Positions 55,258 through 63,711 of a stretch of DNA of 64,000 nucleotides are shown here, piece by piece. Each line of letters starts with the position of its first letter. Positions within the stretch are counted from its first letter, which is position 1. The notes beneath the pieces are model-generated. The model was not told where the DNA came from, did not search any database, and was given only the letters and a program-made list of their open reading frames with translations. The stretch is from Saprospiraceae bacterium. GTDB lineage: Bacteria; Bacteroidota; Bacteroidia; Chitinophagales; Saprospiraceae. The stretch spans positions 1,363,501 to 1,427,500 of the forward strand of contig JAHCHX010000001.1 in assembly GCA_026129545.1 (NCBI GenBank), written 5' to 3'. The translations under genes were made by a program, and so were the position numbers.

Positions 55258-56160
55258 CGGGTCTAATGAAATAAGCATTTTGTAATTCAAGGTGAAAGGT
55301 AGAAAAATCCCCCGCGTCGTTGCAAGTTTTTTTGCAAAAAAATGTGCGCTTTTTTCAAAATAACAATTCATCTTCAATATATGCGAACGGTCACGATGCG
55401 TTTTCCGCGTCATAATAGTCTGACAAGCAATGTGTTGAACGGTTTTTCGAAGGCGTTTTCAAAAAAGGGATTTGTAAACGGGCTTTTCTCGCAAGTTATA
55501 CATAACGATTATTTCATGTGCCAGCCCTCCTTTCTTTCCAAATCAGCTTCAAGATAAGCCATTTTGCGTGCGTATGCAAGGAGAAAAAGCCATAAATTTT
55601 CCGCGTCCCGAAAGAATTTTTGTCACCCAAACACCGCTCTCGCCAACATATATTCCCCCAACACAGCAAAAACAAACGATATGCATAATTTTTTTGCAAT
55701 CTCTTTGTTGCGCAGGTATTGCGCGAAAAAAATACCCGCATAAAGAGTACAGAAGCGACCGCGTAGCCGTATACAATTTTCCGCGTCAGCGACATTTAGT
55801 GCGCATCAACTTTTGCAAAGTCTGCAACCCGACGATACATTTGTCTCATAATAAATGAAAGCAGGCCGTTAATCTACACTCGGAAAAGTTTTTTCCCGAC
55901 GTTCGAGGCACGATGACGCATCGGTTATGACCTCTCACCGCCACAGTCGAGCAAGCTCCCTTTACAAAGGGGAAACAATTTTGCACAGCTCACCGAATCC
56001 AATCCACTTGACGGCAATATAGTGGCCGAGACGAGCGTGAATCCCTGTATCCTTTGGCCAATAAGCAGACATTCTCATCCGAAAACAAACAATCCGACAA
56101 GCGGCAATGCGAGACGTGTTGCCACTCGGGATTGTATATCGTTCACAAAAATTTTTAATT
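55258..56160. promoter_or_regulatory. CRISPR leader region and cas1 upstream region
   Basis: This is 900 bp without a convincing gene. The part next to the last repeat is AT-rich, as expected for a leader read leftwards. The 11-mer TTTTCCGCGTC occurs three times in the same orientation at 55401, 55597 and 55777, with a partial CCCGCGTC near 55309. The cas1 promoter should lie at the right end, but no clear TAnnTTTG box is seen. Confidence 0.55.
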
Positions 56161-57192
56161 ATGGAAATCCATGTAACGCGTTATGGCTCAAAAGTTTCCG
56201 TTAAGGACGAGATGTTCGAGGTCTCGTGGTTCGACGAGCAACAAAATCGGCAGCAAGAATCACATTCGCCGCTCTCCGTCAAGACCATTCTCTTGCAAGA
56301 TGGCGTGGTCGTCACCACGGCGGCGCTGCTGCTGGCGCTCCAACACGACGTTGACGTGCTGGTGGCCGACTTGCACGGGATGCCCAAGGGACGCTGCTAC
56401 GGGTTCGATCTCCACAGCACTCCTGCCGTTCAGAAATCGCAGGTCATTGTCAGTGTCAGCCATCAAGCGGTGGCGCTCGTGAAAAACTGGACGGCGCAAA
56501 AACTAGAAAACCAATCGGCTTTTCTCGAAAAGCTCAAAAACCGGCGCGACGAAAGCAAGGGGGAGATGCTCGGCAAAGGCGCGCAAGAAATCCTGAAAAA
56601 GCGCAAGGAGGTGCTGGCACTCGATGGCAAGCGCGTGAGCGACATCGCCGACAGTTTGCGGGGGCTGGAAGGGGCTGCGGGGCAGACGTACTTTAAGACA
56701 TTGAGCGATTTGCTGCCGATTGAATATCGGTTCAACACGCGCTCCCGTATGCCAGCCCGCGACCCTTTCAATTGCTTTCTCAACTACGGGTATGCTGTGC
56801 TGCAAGCCGATGTCGAGCGGGCGCTGTTGCTGGCCGGCATCAGCCCCTATATCGGGTTCCTGCATCGCGACGACTACCGACAGAAGAGCATGGTGTTCGA
56901 CTTCATGGAGCCATATCGCGTGTGGATTGACCGCGTCGTGTACCGGCTTTTTTCCGGCAAAAAAATCACGTCGAAACACACAGAGGCAATAGAAGGAGGG
57001 CTTCAACTCAACAAAGAAGGCAAAAAATTGCTCACCGAGGGTATTCGGGAATTTTACGAGGAGAAAAAAGAGACACTCGACGGAAAAACAGTCAGCCGCA
57101 TATACTTTTTGCGCCAGACGGCAGTGCGTTTCGCCCGCCGCTTGCTCCAACTGGCCGCTTTGGAAAAAGAGAACGGAACACATACGGCCTAA
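56161..57192 (+). CDS. cas1: Cas1 integrase
   Basis: It is 343 aa from ATG 56161 (an in-frame ATG at 56107 lacks Cas1 similarity). The metal-site residues are in place: Glu170 in RGLEGAAGQTYF, His235 in IGFLHRDDYRQKS and the acidic pair in MVFDFMEPYRVWID (Asp247, Glu250). The N-terminal beta domain has VKTILLQDGVVVTTAALLLAL. Cas1 with Cas2 integrates new spacers at the leader end. The length and lack of fusion show that the RT is not fused to it. Cas2 follows after 23 bp. Confidence 0.95.
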   Translation: MEIHVTRYGSKVSVKDEMFEVSWFDEQQNRQQESHSPLSVKTILLQDGVVVTTAALLLALQHDVDVLVADLHGMPKGRCYGFDLHSTPAVQKSQVIVSVSHQAVALVKNWTAQKLENQSAFLEKLKNRRDESKGEMLGKGAQEILKKRKEVLALDGKRVSDIADSLRGLEGAAGQTYFKTLSDLLPIEYRFNTRSRMPARDPFNCFLNYGYAVLQADVERALLLAGISPYIGFLHRDDYRQKSMVFDFMEPYRVWIDRVVYRLFSGKKITSKHTEAIEGGLQLNKEGKKLLTEGIREFYEEKKETLDGKTVSRIYFLRQTAVRFARRLLQLAALEKENGTHTA

Positions 57193-57215
57193 AGCGCCTC
57201 AAAACGCTGCAAAAG

Positions 57216-57509
57216 ATGTATACTTGGGTTATCTACGACATACGTAAAAACAAGGTGAGAAACCGCGTGGCCAAACGCTGCAAGTTTTATGGTCTGACGC
57301 GGGTGCAGAAGTCCGTGTTTTTGGGAAGGTTGAAGAGCAAGCAAATAAAGGTGCTGAACAGCGAACTATCCAACACTATCAACCAGCGCACCGATAGGCT
57401 ATTCGTGATGCCGATGAGCAACGAACATTTTGGACGCATTCTCCAGTCCGGCGCTTTGCCGCCACTAGCCAGTGTAGTGAACGATAACAAGTTGAGGTTT
57501 TTTCAATAA
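57216..57509 (+). CDS. cas2: Cas2
   Basis: It is 97 aa, starting MYTWVIYDIRKNKVRNRVAKRCKFYGL, with the ferredoxin-like Cas2 fold pattern and Asp8 in the YDI strand end. The mid part QKSVFLGRLKSKQI and a final edge strand (NDNKLRFFQ) fit. It dimerises and bridges two Cas1 dimers. A hairpin GCTGGCATCCTTGCCAGC at about 57544-57561 lies after it and may end the cas transcript before the retron RNA. Confidence 0.93.
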   Translation: MYTWVIYDIRKNKVRNRVAKRCKFYGLTRVQKSVFLGRLKSKQIKVLNSELSNTINQRTDRLFVMPMSNEHFGRILQSGALPPLASVVNDNKLRFFQ

Positions 57510-57587
57510 TTAAAAAATCTGGCGACTCGATTGCTGCTGTTGCTGGCATCCTTGCCAGCGACCATGCCATTTCATTCATTTTTTGCA

Positions 57588-57736
57588 AAAACTTAGGCAG
57601 CCCCAAGCGTATAAGACTCGGTTGACAGGCTTATAGGTTTTTGACAGGATTTACAAGATAGATGGAGGGGCTTCGCCGCCAAAAATCCTGTAAATCCTGT
57701 CAAAAATTCAATGTCTGCTCTCCTTCCTAAGTTTTT
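57588..57736 (+). ncRNA. Candidate retron msr-msd RNA gene
   Basis: AAAAACTTAGG (57588-57598) and its exact complement CCTAAGTTTTT (57726-57736) look like the a1/a2 pair that flanks retron RNAs. Just inside a1 is GGCAGC, a possible branching-G site. A short msr-like hairpin TATAAG/CTTATA is at 57611-57636. It is followed by a long msd-like stem: a 22-bp arm at 57639-57660 pairs with 57686-57707 with one mismatch and a 25-nt loop. The whole lies 30 bp upstream of the retron-type RT. The 22-bp arm could instead be an interspersed repeat that happens to sit here. Confidence 0.55.
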
Positions 57737-57766
57737 ACCATTTTTTTCACTCAAATTCAATACGTC

Positions 57767-58795
57767 ATGCAATACTTTCGTCAGTCGTTCAAAAAACTCA
57801 CCTCCCAGCAAGTGCTGGCCAAGGGCCAGTTGCTCGTGAAAGCCCGCACGGTGAAGGCCATCGCCGCGCTCACCATGACGGAAGAAGCTTGGATGCGCGA
57901 ACAAGCGGTCAACCCGCAATACTACGCTTTCCAAGCGCCCAAGGCGAACGGCACGTTCCGCCTCATCGAGAACCCGCACCCGAAGCTCAAGGAGTTTCAA
58001 CGGGCATTGGCGGATATGTTGCAGGGCGTCTATTACGGCATCCGCCCACGCGCCTCCTACGCTTTCGTCCCCTCCACCGCCGACGAGACCTCGCCGTGCA
58101 ACATCTACACCAACGCGCTGCGGCACTGCAAGTCGAAATGGATACTCCAGCTCGACCTGAAAGACTTTTTCCACAGCATCTCGGCCCATCGCATCAAGGA
58201 ACTGTTCATGCGCATCCCCTTCGAATACCCGGAGGACACGGCGCAGGTGGTGGCCCGCCTCGTCACCTCCAAAAACCGCCTGCCTATGGGCGCGCCCACC
58301 TCCCCCGTGCTGAGCAACCTGATATGCTTCGAACTCGACCACCTGCTCGACAAGCTCTCGCGCGACCATGGCTGGACCTACACGCGCTACGCCGACGACA
58401 TGACCTTCTCCGGCGCCAAACGCTTCTCCAACGAAAGCGTGGAAATCATACGGCAACAAATCGAGGGCAACGATTTTGTGCTCAACTACGAAAAAACACA
58501 GCAACATCGGATAGAGGACGAGCCGGAGGTGTGCGGGCTGGCACTGAAAGAAGACGGCAAGCCCGACCTGAGCAATATGTTTGTGAAGGACCTGAAAGCA
58601 GACATCAAGACCTACAAGCAGCTTACTTCCGACAAGATGATTGCGCAAGAGATTTTTTCGGCAGAGGCGCTCAATCGCTTTCGCCAACACATAGAAGGCG
58701 AGCTGGCTTTCGTGCGCTTCATCAAAGGCCCCAACAACGGCCTCTACCTCAAACTTCGCTTCATGCTCGCCGACGGGATGGTCGGAGTGGAGTAG
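57767..58795 (+). CDS. Retron-type reverse transcriptase
   Basis: It is 342 aa with RT motifs in order: NALRH at 116-120 (the NAxxH motif of retron region X), LDLKDFF at 129-135, LPMGAPTSPVLSN at 172-184, the catalytic YADD at 208-211 within YTRYADDMTFSG, and VCGL at 255-258 where retrons usually have VTGL (region Y). The C-terminal 80 residues would recognise the msr stem. It is not fused to Cas1 and lacks maturase domains. It would make msDNA from the upstream RNA. No separate retron effector gene is adjacent; the nearest same-strand genes are cas1 and cas2. Confidence 0.88.
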   Translation: MQYFRQSFKKLTSQQVLAKGQLLVKARTVKAIAALTMTEEAWMREQAVNPQYYAFQAPKANGTFRLIENPHPKLKEFQRALADMLQGVYYGIRPRASYAFVPSTADETSPCNIYTNALRHCKSKWILQLDLKDFFHSISAHRIKELFMRIPFEYPEDTAQVVARLVTSKNRLPMGAPTSPVLSNLICFELDHLLDKLSRDHGWTYTRYADDMTFSGAKRFSNESVEIIRQQIEGNDFVLNYEKTQQHRIEDEPEVCGLALKEDGKPDLSNMFVKDLKADIKTYKQLTSDKMIAQEIFSAEALNRFRQHIEGELAFVRFIKGPNNGLYLKLRFMLADGMVGVE

Positions 58796-58808
58796 GCAGT
58801 GGCCGCCC

Positions 58809-60374
58809 TCACCTCATCACCCGAAACGTCCGACTTCTCCCTTTCTCTTGCTGCAAAGTCAAGAAATACGCGCCCGTCGGCAGGTGTCGCAAGCCCTCGA
58901 GCATGATTCGGGTGCCACTGGCGTTTTTTTCCACGAGCGTTTTCCCAGCGACATCGCTCAGTCGGACAAGGATACCTCCTTGTGCAAAAGGGCTTCCCGG
59001 CGCGATGTCCACCGCCAGCCAATCCGCGAACGGCGAGGGCGACACCCGCACGTCGGGCGTTGAGGCGGGGCCGTCGTCGGTGCGGACGGGTATGGGTTGC
59101 AGCGCGAGGTCGAGTGTCGTCACGCTCCCCGATTGCAAGGCCACGTCCGTGATGGTCAAGCTCTCGTATCCGTCTTTTTCCACAAACACGGTGTAGGAGC
59201 CGGGCAAGGCCGTGCCGGTTTTAAAAATGCCCGTCGGGAGCGTGGTGTCCGCGTTGGGCGTGTCGAGCACGAACACCCGTGCCTTGTTGAGCGGCCACCC
59301 GGTAGCGCTGTCGCGCACCGTGCCTTCGAGCCAGCAGGCGTGTTGGTAGGTCGGCTGGAACACGAAAAGCCCCTCGTTTTTGGCGGTGGCGAATAGGATA
59401 CCCGACGGCAAGTAAGGATCGGCGTCCCAGACAAGCGAGGTGCCCATGAGCGCCCAGGCCGTTTCGATGAGATTGTCGGGGCGCGAGGCATCCACGATGG
59501 TCAGCTGTCCGCCATAGGAGGGATTGACGATGAAATCGCCCTTCACCCGCACGTTGTGCACAGGCGCATTGGGGAACTGGCTGGGATAGTACACATCGAG
59601 CAAGCGGATGTTGTCCAAGTCCGACACGTCGAAAGCGCCCATCGGGGCGCCGAACACCTCATCGGTGGTGAAGAGCAGTTTGTTGTCGTCGGAGAGTTCG
59701 GAGTTGTGGTTGAACTTTCCGGGTGTGAGTTGGGTGCGCAAGAGTTGAGGTTTGGTTTTGTCCGAGATATCCACCACGCCAAACTGGCCTTCGTAAATCT
59801 CGCTCGTCCACAGCGTGTCGCCACGGATGAAGCCATCGTGCACATAGTTTAAGGTGTAGGCGCCCACGATGTGTGGGTTCCAAGGGTCGCTCAAATCGGC
59901 GATGGTGCAGCCAGCCGTCACGTTGCCCCCACCAAAAATATACAGGTAGCCATCCACCGCCTGCACCGTGTGGCTGCGCTGCACGAGACTGTCGAAGGCC
60001 AAGTCGCCGAGCCACACCTTCCAGTAAATCGTGTCGGGCAGGTAGCGCAAATCCACAATCGTGATACCGCTGCCGCCCGCTTCCGAACCCACATAGGCAA
60101 ACCCGTTCCACGTCCGCACCTCGCGCCAGTTGTTGGGCAGCCCCGGCACGGCAAACCGCTCCACAGGCTGCGTCGGGTCGCTCAAGTCCACGATGCTCAG
60201 CCCCGCGCTGGTGCCCACCAAGGCCCATTCGCCTCCTTGTGCGTCCACATGCGCCTTGCAACCCGCCAAGGAGAGCGGGGCGTAGGGCAGATGGCCGATT
60301 TGCTGAAGGTTGAGTTGGGAAAAAGACTTTGAAACAAAGAGGAGAAAAATCAGAGCGGGAAACAAACGAGTCAT
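58809..60374 (-). CDS. LVIVD-repeat (choice-of-anchor B type) T9SS secreted protein
   Basis: It is 521 aa with signal peptide MTRLFPALIFLLFVSKSFSQ. Residues 25-330 carry LVIVD-like propeller repeats (GLSIVDLSDPTQPVERFAVPG, GITIVDLRYLPD, FGVVDISDKTKPQLLRT, QLTIVDASRPDN). Residues 345-425 are a carboxypeptidase-regulatory-like domain (LEGTVRDSATGWPLNKARVFVLDT ... VFVEKDGYESLTI). A T9SS sorting tail ends it (VRVSPSPFADWLAVDI ... GAYFLTLQQEKGRSRTFRVMR). It is exported and probably surface-bound. It converges on the retron RT with a 13-bp gap. Confidence 0.85.
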   Translation of the reverse strand: MTRLFPALIFLLFVSKSFSQLNLQQIGHLPYAPLSLAGCKAHVDAQGGEWALVGTSAGLSIVDLSDPTQPVERFAVPGLPNNWREVRTWNGFAYVGSEAGGSGITIVDLRYLPDTIYWKVWLGDLAFDSLVQRSHTVQAVDGYLYIFGGGNVTAGCTIADLSDPWNPHIVGAYTLNYVHDGFIRGDTLWTSEIYEGQFGVVDISDKTKPQLLRTQLTPGKFNHNSELSDDNKLLFTTDEVFGAPMGAFDVSDLDNIRLLDVYYPSQFPNAPVHNVRVKGDFIVNPSYGGQLTIVDASRPDNLIETAWALMGTSLVWDADPYLPSGILFATAKNEGLFVFQPTYQHACWLEGTVRDSATGWPLNKARVFVLDTPNADTTLPTGIFKTGTALPGSYTVFVEKDGYESLTITDVALQSGSVTTLDLALQPIPVRTDDGPASTPDVRVSPSPFADWLAVDIAPGSPFAQGGILVRLSDVAGKTLVEKNASGTRIMLEGLRHLPTGAYFLTLQQEKGRSRTFRVMR

Positions 60375-60657
60375 GGAAGAATTTTTTTCGAGGTAAAAAT
60401 CTTATTTTTCCATGAAAACCTGACCAAACGTTCTCATTTTGGGGAAAGGCGACACTTTTTTTCAACGAGGCTCTCCAAAACTATTGCGCAGCACGACTTC
60501 GATAAGAGCAAAACACTGCCTTTGTTTTTATTTTGAAAAGCGACTCGTTTTTGAACTATTGTATCAAATTAAAATTTCAGCACTTAATTTTTGTTTATTT
60601 CGTTTTGCTTTTGAAATTTTTAAAATCAATTTTTCACCTTCAAAAAATTGCAATCAC

Positions 60658-61671
60658 ATGAGAGACATTGTATCCACCGCCGTTAAGGGCTTTCGCTTGG
60701 GCGAACCGCTTGTGTTCAAGCATTTGGCCATCGTGCCGTTGTTCAAAGGTCCCGAAGCGCCTTTCGAGTACCTGTCCATGAAAACTGCCCTTGCGCGGGG
60801 TTTTGTTGAAATAGGCGAGGTGAGCGAAGGCGGCGCGGTGCCCAATCTGAAAGTCATCAACAAAGGCGACAAGCCAGTGCTGTTGCTCGATGGCGAAGAG
60901 GTGATGGGCGCCAAACAAAACCGCGTGATGAACACTTCCATCCTTTTGGCAGCTCACAGCGAGACGGTGATTCCCGTCTCTTGCACCGAACAAGGTCGTT
61001 GGAACTACAACAGCCGTCATTTTCGAGAATCGGGCAACCTCATGCCCGCCCGCTCGCGCATGGCCAAATCAAGCCGCGTTTATGCCAGCCTTTATGCCAG
61101 CCGGGGCTACGACGCAGGTCAGGGCGATGTGTGGAAAGAGGTGCATCACTACCATGCGTCGCTGGGCACACACTCCAACTCCGGCGCGATGGCCGACGCT
61201 TTCGCTCAACGCGACGACGACCTGCGCGACTTTCTTGCCGCATTTCCTTTACAGGAGGGACAGAAAGGCTTGGTCGTGCTGCTCAACGGCCAGCCAGTAG
61301 GCGTGGACTACCTCTCATCAGCAACGGCTTATGCCGATTTGCACGAAAAAATCGTGAAAAGTTTTGCAATGGAAGCCTTGGTTCAACGTGTGTCGGGGGA
61401 AGTGCCCCACGCTGCCGATTTAGCCATCGAAGCCCACAAGATATTGCATTCGCTCAGCGATGCTGCCGAGTCGCCGTTTCAGCCAGTTGGCTTAGGCGAA
61501 GACCTGCGCTACGACGGCGAGCAGTCTGGTGGCGCAGCATTGGTGTGCGAAGACTCTTTGATTCACCTTAATATCTATCCGAAAGCGTGGAGCCACGCGA
61601 GCGGCACTCCACACCGGCAGGAGAGGGAAAACACGTTTGACTTGTCGGGCCACATCAGGAGAAGGTTTTAG
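60658..61671 (+). CDS. ARPP-1-domain protein
   Basis: Starting at ATG 60658, it is 337 aa; the frame is open further upstream but reads as AT-rich non-coding sequence. LAIVPLFKGPEAPFEYLSMKTAL, the LLLDGEEVMGAKQNRVMNTSIL core and IPVSCTEQGRW match the ARPP-1 family (ADP-ribose pyrophosphatase-associated domain), a soluble cytoplasmic protein of unclear role. The end has DLRYDGEQSGGAALV and HIRRRF. It has no operon partner. Confidence 0.78.
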   Translation: MRDIVSTAVKGFRLGEPLVFKHLAIVPLFKGPEAPFEYLSMKTALARGFVEIGEVSEGGAVPNLKVINKGDKPVLLLDGEEVMGAKQNRVMNTSILLAAHSETVIPVSCTEQGRWNYNSRHFRESGNLMPARSRMAKSSRVYASLYASRGYDAGQGDVWKEVHHYHASLGTHSNSGAMADAFAQRDDDLRDFLAAFPLQEGQKGLVVLLNGQPVGVDYLSSATAYADLHEKIVKSFAMEALVQRVSGEVPHAADLAIEAHKILHSLSDAAESPFQPVGLGEDLRYDGEQSGGAALVCEDSLIHLNIYPKAWSHASGTPHRQERENTFDLSGHIRRRF

Positions 61672-61773
61672 CACAGCGTGATGGAGCGGGAAAGGCCTCT
61701 GTTGGCAACCAGTCAGCAGCGGCTTTTTTTATTTTTTTGAAAATACCCTTTTAAAATCCCCAAAGGTTTTGCG

Positions 61774-61781
61774 TACCTTTG
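61774..61781 (+). promoter_or_regulatory. Promoter -7 box for tRNA-fMet
   Basis: TACCTTTG is an exact match to TAnnTTTG and ends 12 bp before the mature tRNA. No clear -33 box was found at the expected distance. Confidence 0.6.
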
Positions 61782-61793
61782 CAGCCGCTAAAT

Positions 61794-61866
<73 letters not shown>

Positions 61867-61873
61867 CTAAGAA

Positions 61874-61898
61874 AGAGCCTCACAAGGAGGCTCTTTTG
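61874..61898 (+). terminator. Terminator after tRNA-fMet
   Basis: AGAGCCTC (61874-61881) pairs with GAGGCTCT (61887-61894), followed by TTTT. Confidence 0.8.
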
Positions 61899-61903
61899 TT
61901 TTG

Positions 61904-62152
61904 ATGTTCACTGTTTACGTTCTTTATTCTGCGAAGCACGACAAAATCTACATCGGTTACACCTCCAATTTGAAGCAGCGCCTGATTTCTCACAACGAAC
62001 TCGGAACCAAAGGCTACACCCTCAAATATCGCCCGTGGGAAGTGGTTTTCACCGAGCAATTCCAAACCAAGACGGAGGCCATCCGGCGGGAGAAAGCCCT
62101 GAAGACTGCCGCAGGGAGAGCCTTCATCTGGAATAAAATCAATGGGGCTTAG
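61904..62152 (+). CDS. GIY-YIG family endonuclease
   Basis: It is 82 aa from ATG 61904. MFTVYVLYSAKHDKIYIGYTSNLKQRLISHN contains the VYVLYS (GIY-position) and YIGYTSN (YIG) motifs, then the catalytic-helix Arg and the conserved EKALKTAAGRAF end. It is a single-domain nuclease with no DNA-binding partner domain. The position within the repeat-bounded unit suggests a role in its spread; the housekeeping GIY-YIG (UvrC-like) role is excluded by size. Confidence 0.85.
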   Translation: MFTVYVLYSAKHDKIYIGYTSNLKQRLISHNELGTKGYTLKYRPWEVVFTEQFQTKTEAIRREKALKTAAGRAFIWNKINGA

Positions 62153-62213
62153 GTCGGGCGCATATCCGCCGGGAGGCGGACGTAGGTTCAAGTCCTGCCT
62201 CCGCCACTAAAAG

Positions 62214-62244
62214 GCCCTTGACTTTAAGTCGAGGGCTTTTTTTA
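62214..62244 (+). terminator. Terminator after the GIY-YIG unit
   Basis: GCCCTTGACTT (62214-62224) pairs with AAGTCGAGGGC (62226-62236), followed by seven T. Confidence 0.8.
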
Positions 62245-62284
62245 TTTGCATCCATTATCCACCATTGGCAAAACACCAGCAAAA

Positions 62285-63100
62285 ATGACATGGCTTTCCA
62301 TTCACTTTTATCCGATTGAGACGCAAGAGGTGTTCCTTACTCGCGCCCTCAAGCCATTTTTGGAGCAGTATATTTGGCCACGCCAAGGGGCACGCGCGTT
62401 TTTCATACGCTACGACGACGAGCGTGGCGAACATATCCGCCTGAGGCTGCGCGGAGATGCCGACTGGCTGACGGAGACGCTTCGCCCTGCCATCAAGGGC
62501 TGGTTTGAGGGGCGCGGCGATTGGCACGAAGTGACCTACCAGCGAGAAGAAGCCCGCTTTGGTGGGCCAGAAGCATTGCTCTTGGCGGAGGAATATTTTC
62601 ATGTCTCCACGCGAGTGGTGCTGGAGCGCATCGCATCGCCCACACATACTTACGGGGATGCTTTGTACGATGCTTTGCGACTTCACTCCATCACAGCGTT
62701 TGCCGCTGGCCTGAATCGGGATAGAGCAGCATGGTATTTTGCTCAATTGTGTGAGCAATGGCTCGGGCTTTTTTTTTATGCCCCTAACACGAGTGATGCC
62801 GAAAATGCTGCGATTCGCGCCGATGCAACAGCGGGATTCGAGGAGATTTTCGAGAACCAACGCGCTCACCTGCGCGAGGCACTCGGTGCTTTGTGGAAGG
62901 CATTGGAAAACGGGAAAATAGACAAACAGCAACCCGAATGGCTGCGATGGCTGCGAGGCAATCAACTGATTTTGGACGAGCTGGGCGAACATTTGGACAA
63001 GGCTCTCCCCAGTCTGTTGCACCTCACCAACAACCGGCTGGGCATCCACAATCAAGACGAGGTTTACCTGAACTACATCTTGTCGAAGGCGCTCTCGTAG
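62285..63100 (+). CDS. Thiopeptide-type bacteriocin biosynthesis (SpaB_C-like) protein, stand-alone
   Basis: Starting at ATG 62285, it is 271 aa. WLSIHFYPIETQEVFLTRALKPFL, FFIRYDDERGEHIRLRLRG, and the conserved YQREEARFGGPEALLLAEEYFHVST match the SpaB_C domain, the glutamate-elimination or cycloaddition half of lanthipeptide/thiopeptide enzymes. The long LanB dehydratase half is absent, and no precursor peptide or transporter is adjacent, so the substrate is unknown. In Bacteroidota such stand-alone forms occur in RiPP loci. It follows the terminator of the GIY-YIG unit and is probably independent. Confidence 0.75.
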   Translation: MTWLSIHFYPIETQEVFLTRALKPFLEQYIWPRQGARAFFIRYDDERGEHIRLRLRGDADWLTETLRPAIKGWFEGRGDWHEVTYQREEARFGGPEALLLAEEYFHVSTRVVLERIASPTHTYGDALYDALRLHSITAFAAGLNRDRAAWYFAQLCEQWLGLFFYAPNTSDAENAAIRADATAGFEEIFENQRAHLREALGALWKALENGKIDKQQPEWLRWLRGNQLILDELGEHLDKALPSLLHLTNNRLGIHNQDEVYLNYILSKALS

Positions 63101-63144
63101 GGAGGGGTTGTTGGGAGCTCCTCTCGAGTCATGTAAAAGCGACC

Positions 63145-63579
63145 TTAATTGTTTCCCGCCTGCTGTTTTGCGCTAGGCACGGGTTGTCCCAATCTTGCCA
63201 TTTCCACCTCCAACTCGTACTGCCGCCCCGCGAGCAACTCAATATGTGCCATCTCGAAAGTGACCATGCCAGTCAGCTGTACCCTCAGGTGATAGTCGCT
63301 GGGCGCTACCTTGAATTTGCAGCGACCGTCCCATTGAGTCACCTTGCCGTGCACTTGGTCGGGATGCTGTCGTTGGAGCAGCACAGTGGCGCCGAGAATA
63401 GGCTCCGCGGTATCGGCTTCGCGAATATAGACATGGAGCGTGGCGCGCTCGTTGTCCGATTTGCCTGTCTCGACAAAGCGCGACAAGCGACTTTCGGCAG
63501 TGATGGGTTGGTCTTGGGCTATCGCTGCATGAGCGCAGCAAAAAAGGAGAAAAAGGCAGGATATCGGTTTGATAAGCAT
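63145..63579 (-). CDS. Small exported protein with a carboxypeptidase-regulatory-like domain
   Basis: From ATG 63579, MLIKPISCLFLLFCCAHAAIAQ is a signal peptide; an upstream ATG at 63627 adds 16 residues. It is 144 aa. One Ig-like fold of the CarboxypepD_reg type follows: RATLHVYIREADTAEPILGATVLLQRQHPDQ ... CKFKVAPSDYHLRVQLTGMVT. It has no catalytic domain. It could be a free accessory domain for surface proteins. Confidence 0.7.
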   Translation of the reverse strand: MLIKPISCLFLLFCCAHAAIAQDQPITAESRLSRFVETGKSDNERATLHVYIREADTAEPILGATVLLQRQHPDQVHGKVTQWDGRCKFKVAPSDYHLRVQLTGMVTFEMAHIELLAGRQYELEVEMARLGQPVPSAKQQAGNN

Positions 63580-63711
63580 AAGGATTAGATTGAAGGTTGA
63601 GCAGATAACATCATAAATGCGCGGCAAGGTATCTTATTTTGAAGCAAGGACATAATCCCAACAAATGTCAGCTCAGCGGCATTTGAAGTTGTTCGTTGTT
63701 GATTTTGTTCG

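Larger units (their letters stand above)
61871..62210 (+). mobile_element. 340-bp GIY-YIG unit bounded by a copy of the tRNA 3' end
   Basis: Thirty bases of the tRNA 3' end plus CTAA (61841-61870) are repeated exactly at 62181-62210. Between the repeats lie a terminator, a GIY-YIG nuclease gene and a small hairpin TCCGCC-GGGA-GGCGGA. Direct repeats of a tRNA end are typical of integration sites. A terminator follows both repeats, which suggests duplication of the tRNA end together with the gene. Confidence 0.55.

Noticed and set aside
54536..55285. Short open frames across the CRISPR repeats
   Set aside because: They are translations of the repeat unit (NPYLSGEWLE and similar), not genes.
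56107..56160. Upstream start for cas1
   Set aside because: The extra 18 residues (MRDVLPLGIVYRSQKF...) do not match the Cas1 N-terminal strand, which begins at MEIHVTRYGS.
57639..57707. Terminator for cas2
   Set aside because: There is no T run after the long stem, and it is enclosed by the a1/a2 pair; a retron RNA or an interspersed repeat explains it better.
57889..59196. 435-codon frame overlapping the RT
   Set aside because: It is the +1 shadow of the RT and of the opposite-strand propeller gene; its composition is Arg/Pro/His-rich with no motifs.
62181..62210. Possible second tRNA gene
   Set aside because: Only the T-arm and acceptor 3' half are present; no D-arm or anticodon arm, so it is a repeat of the tRNA end.
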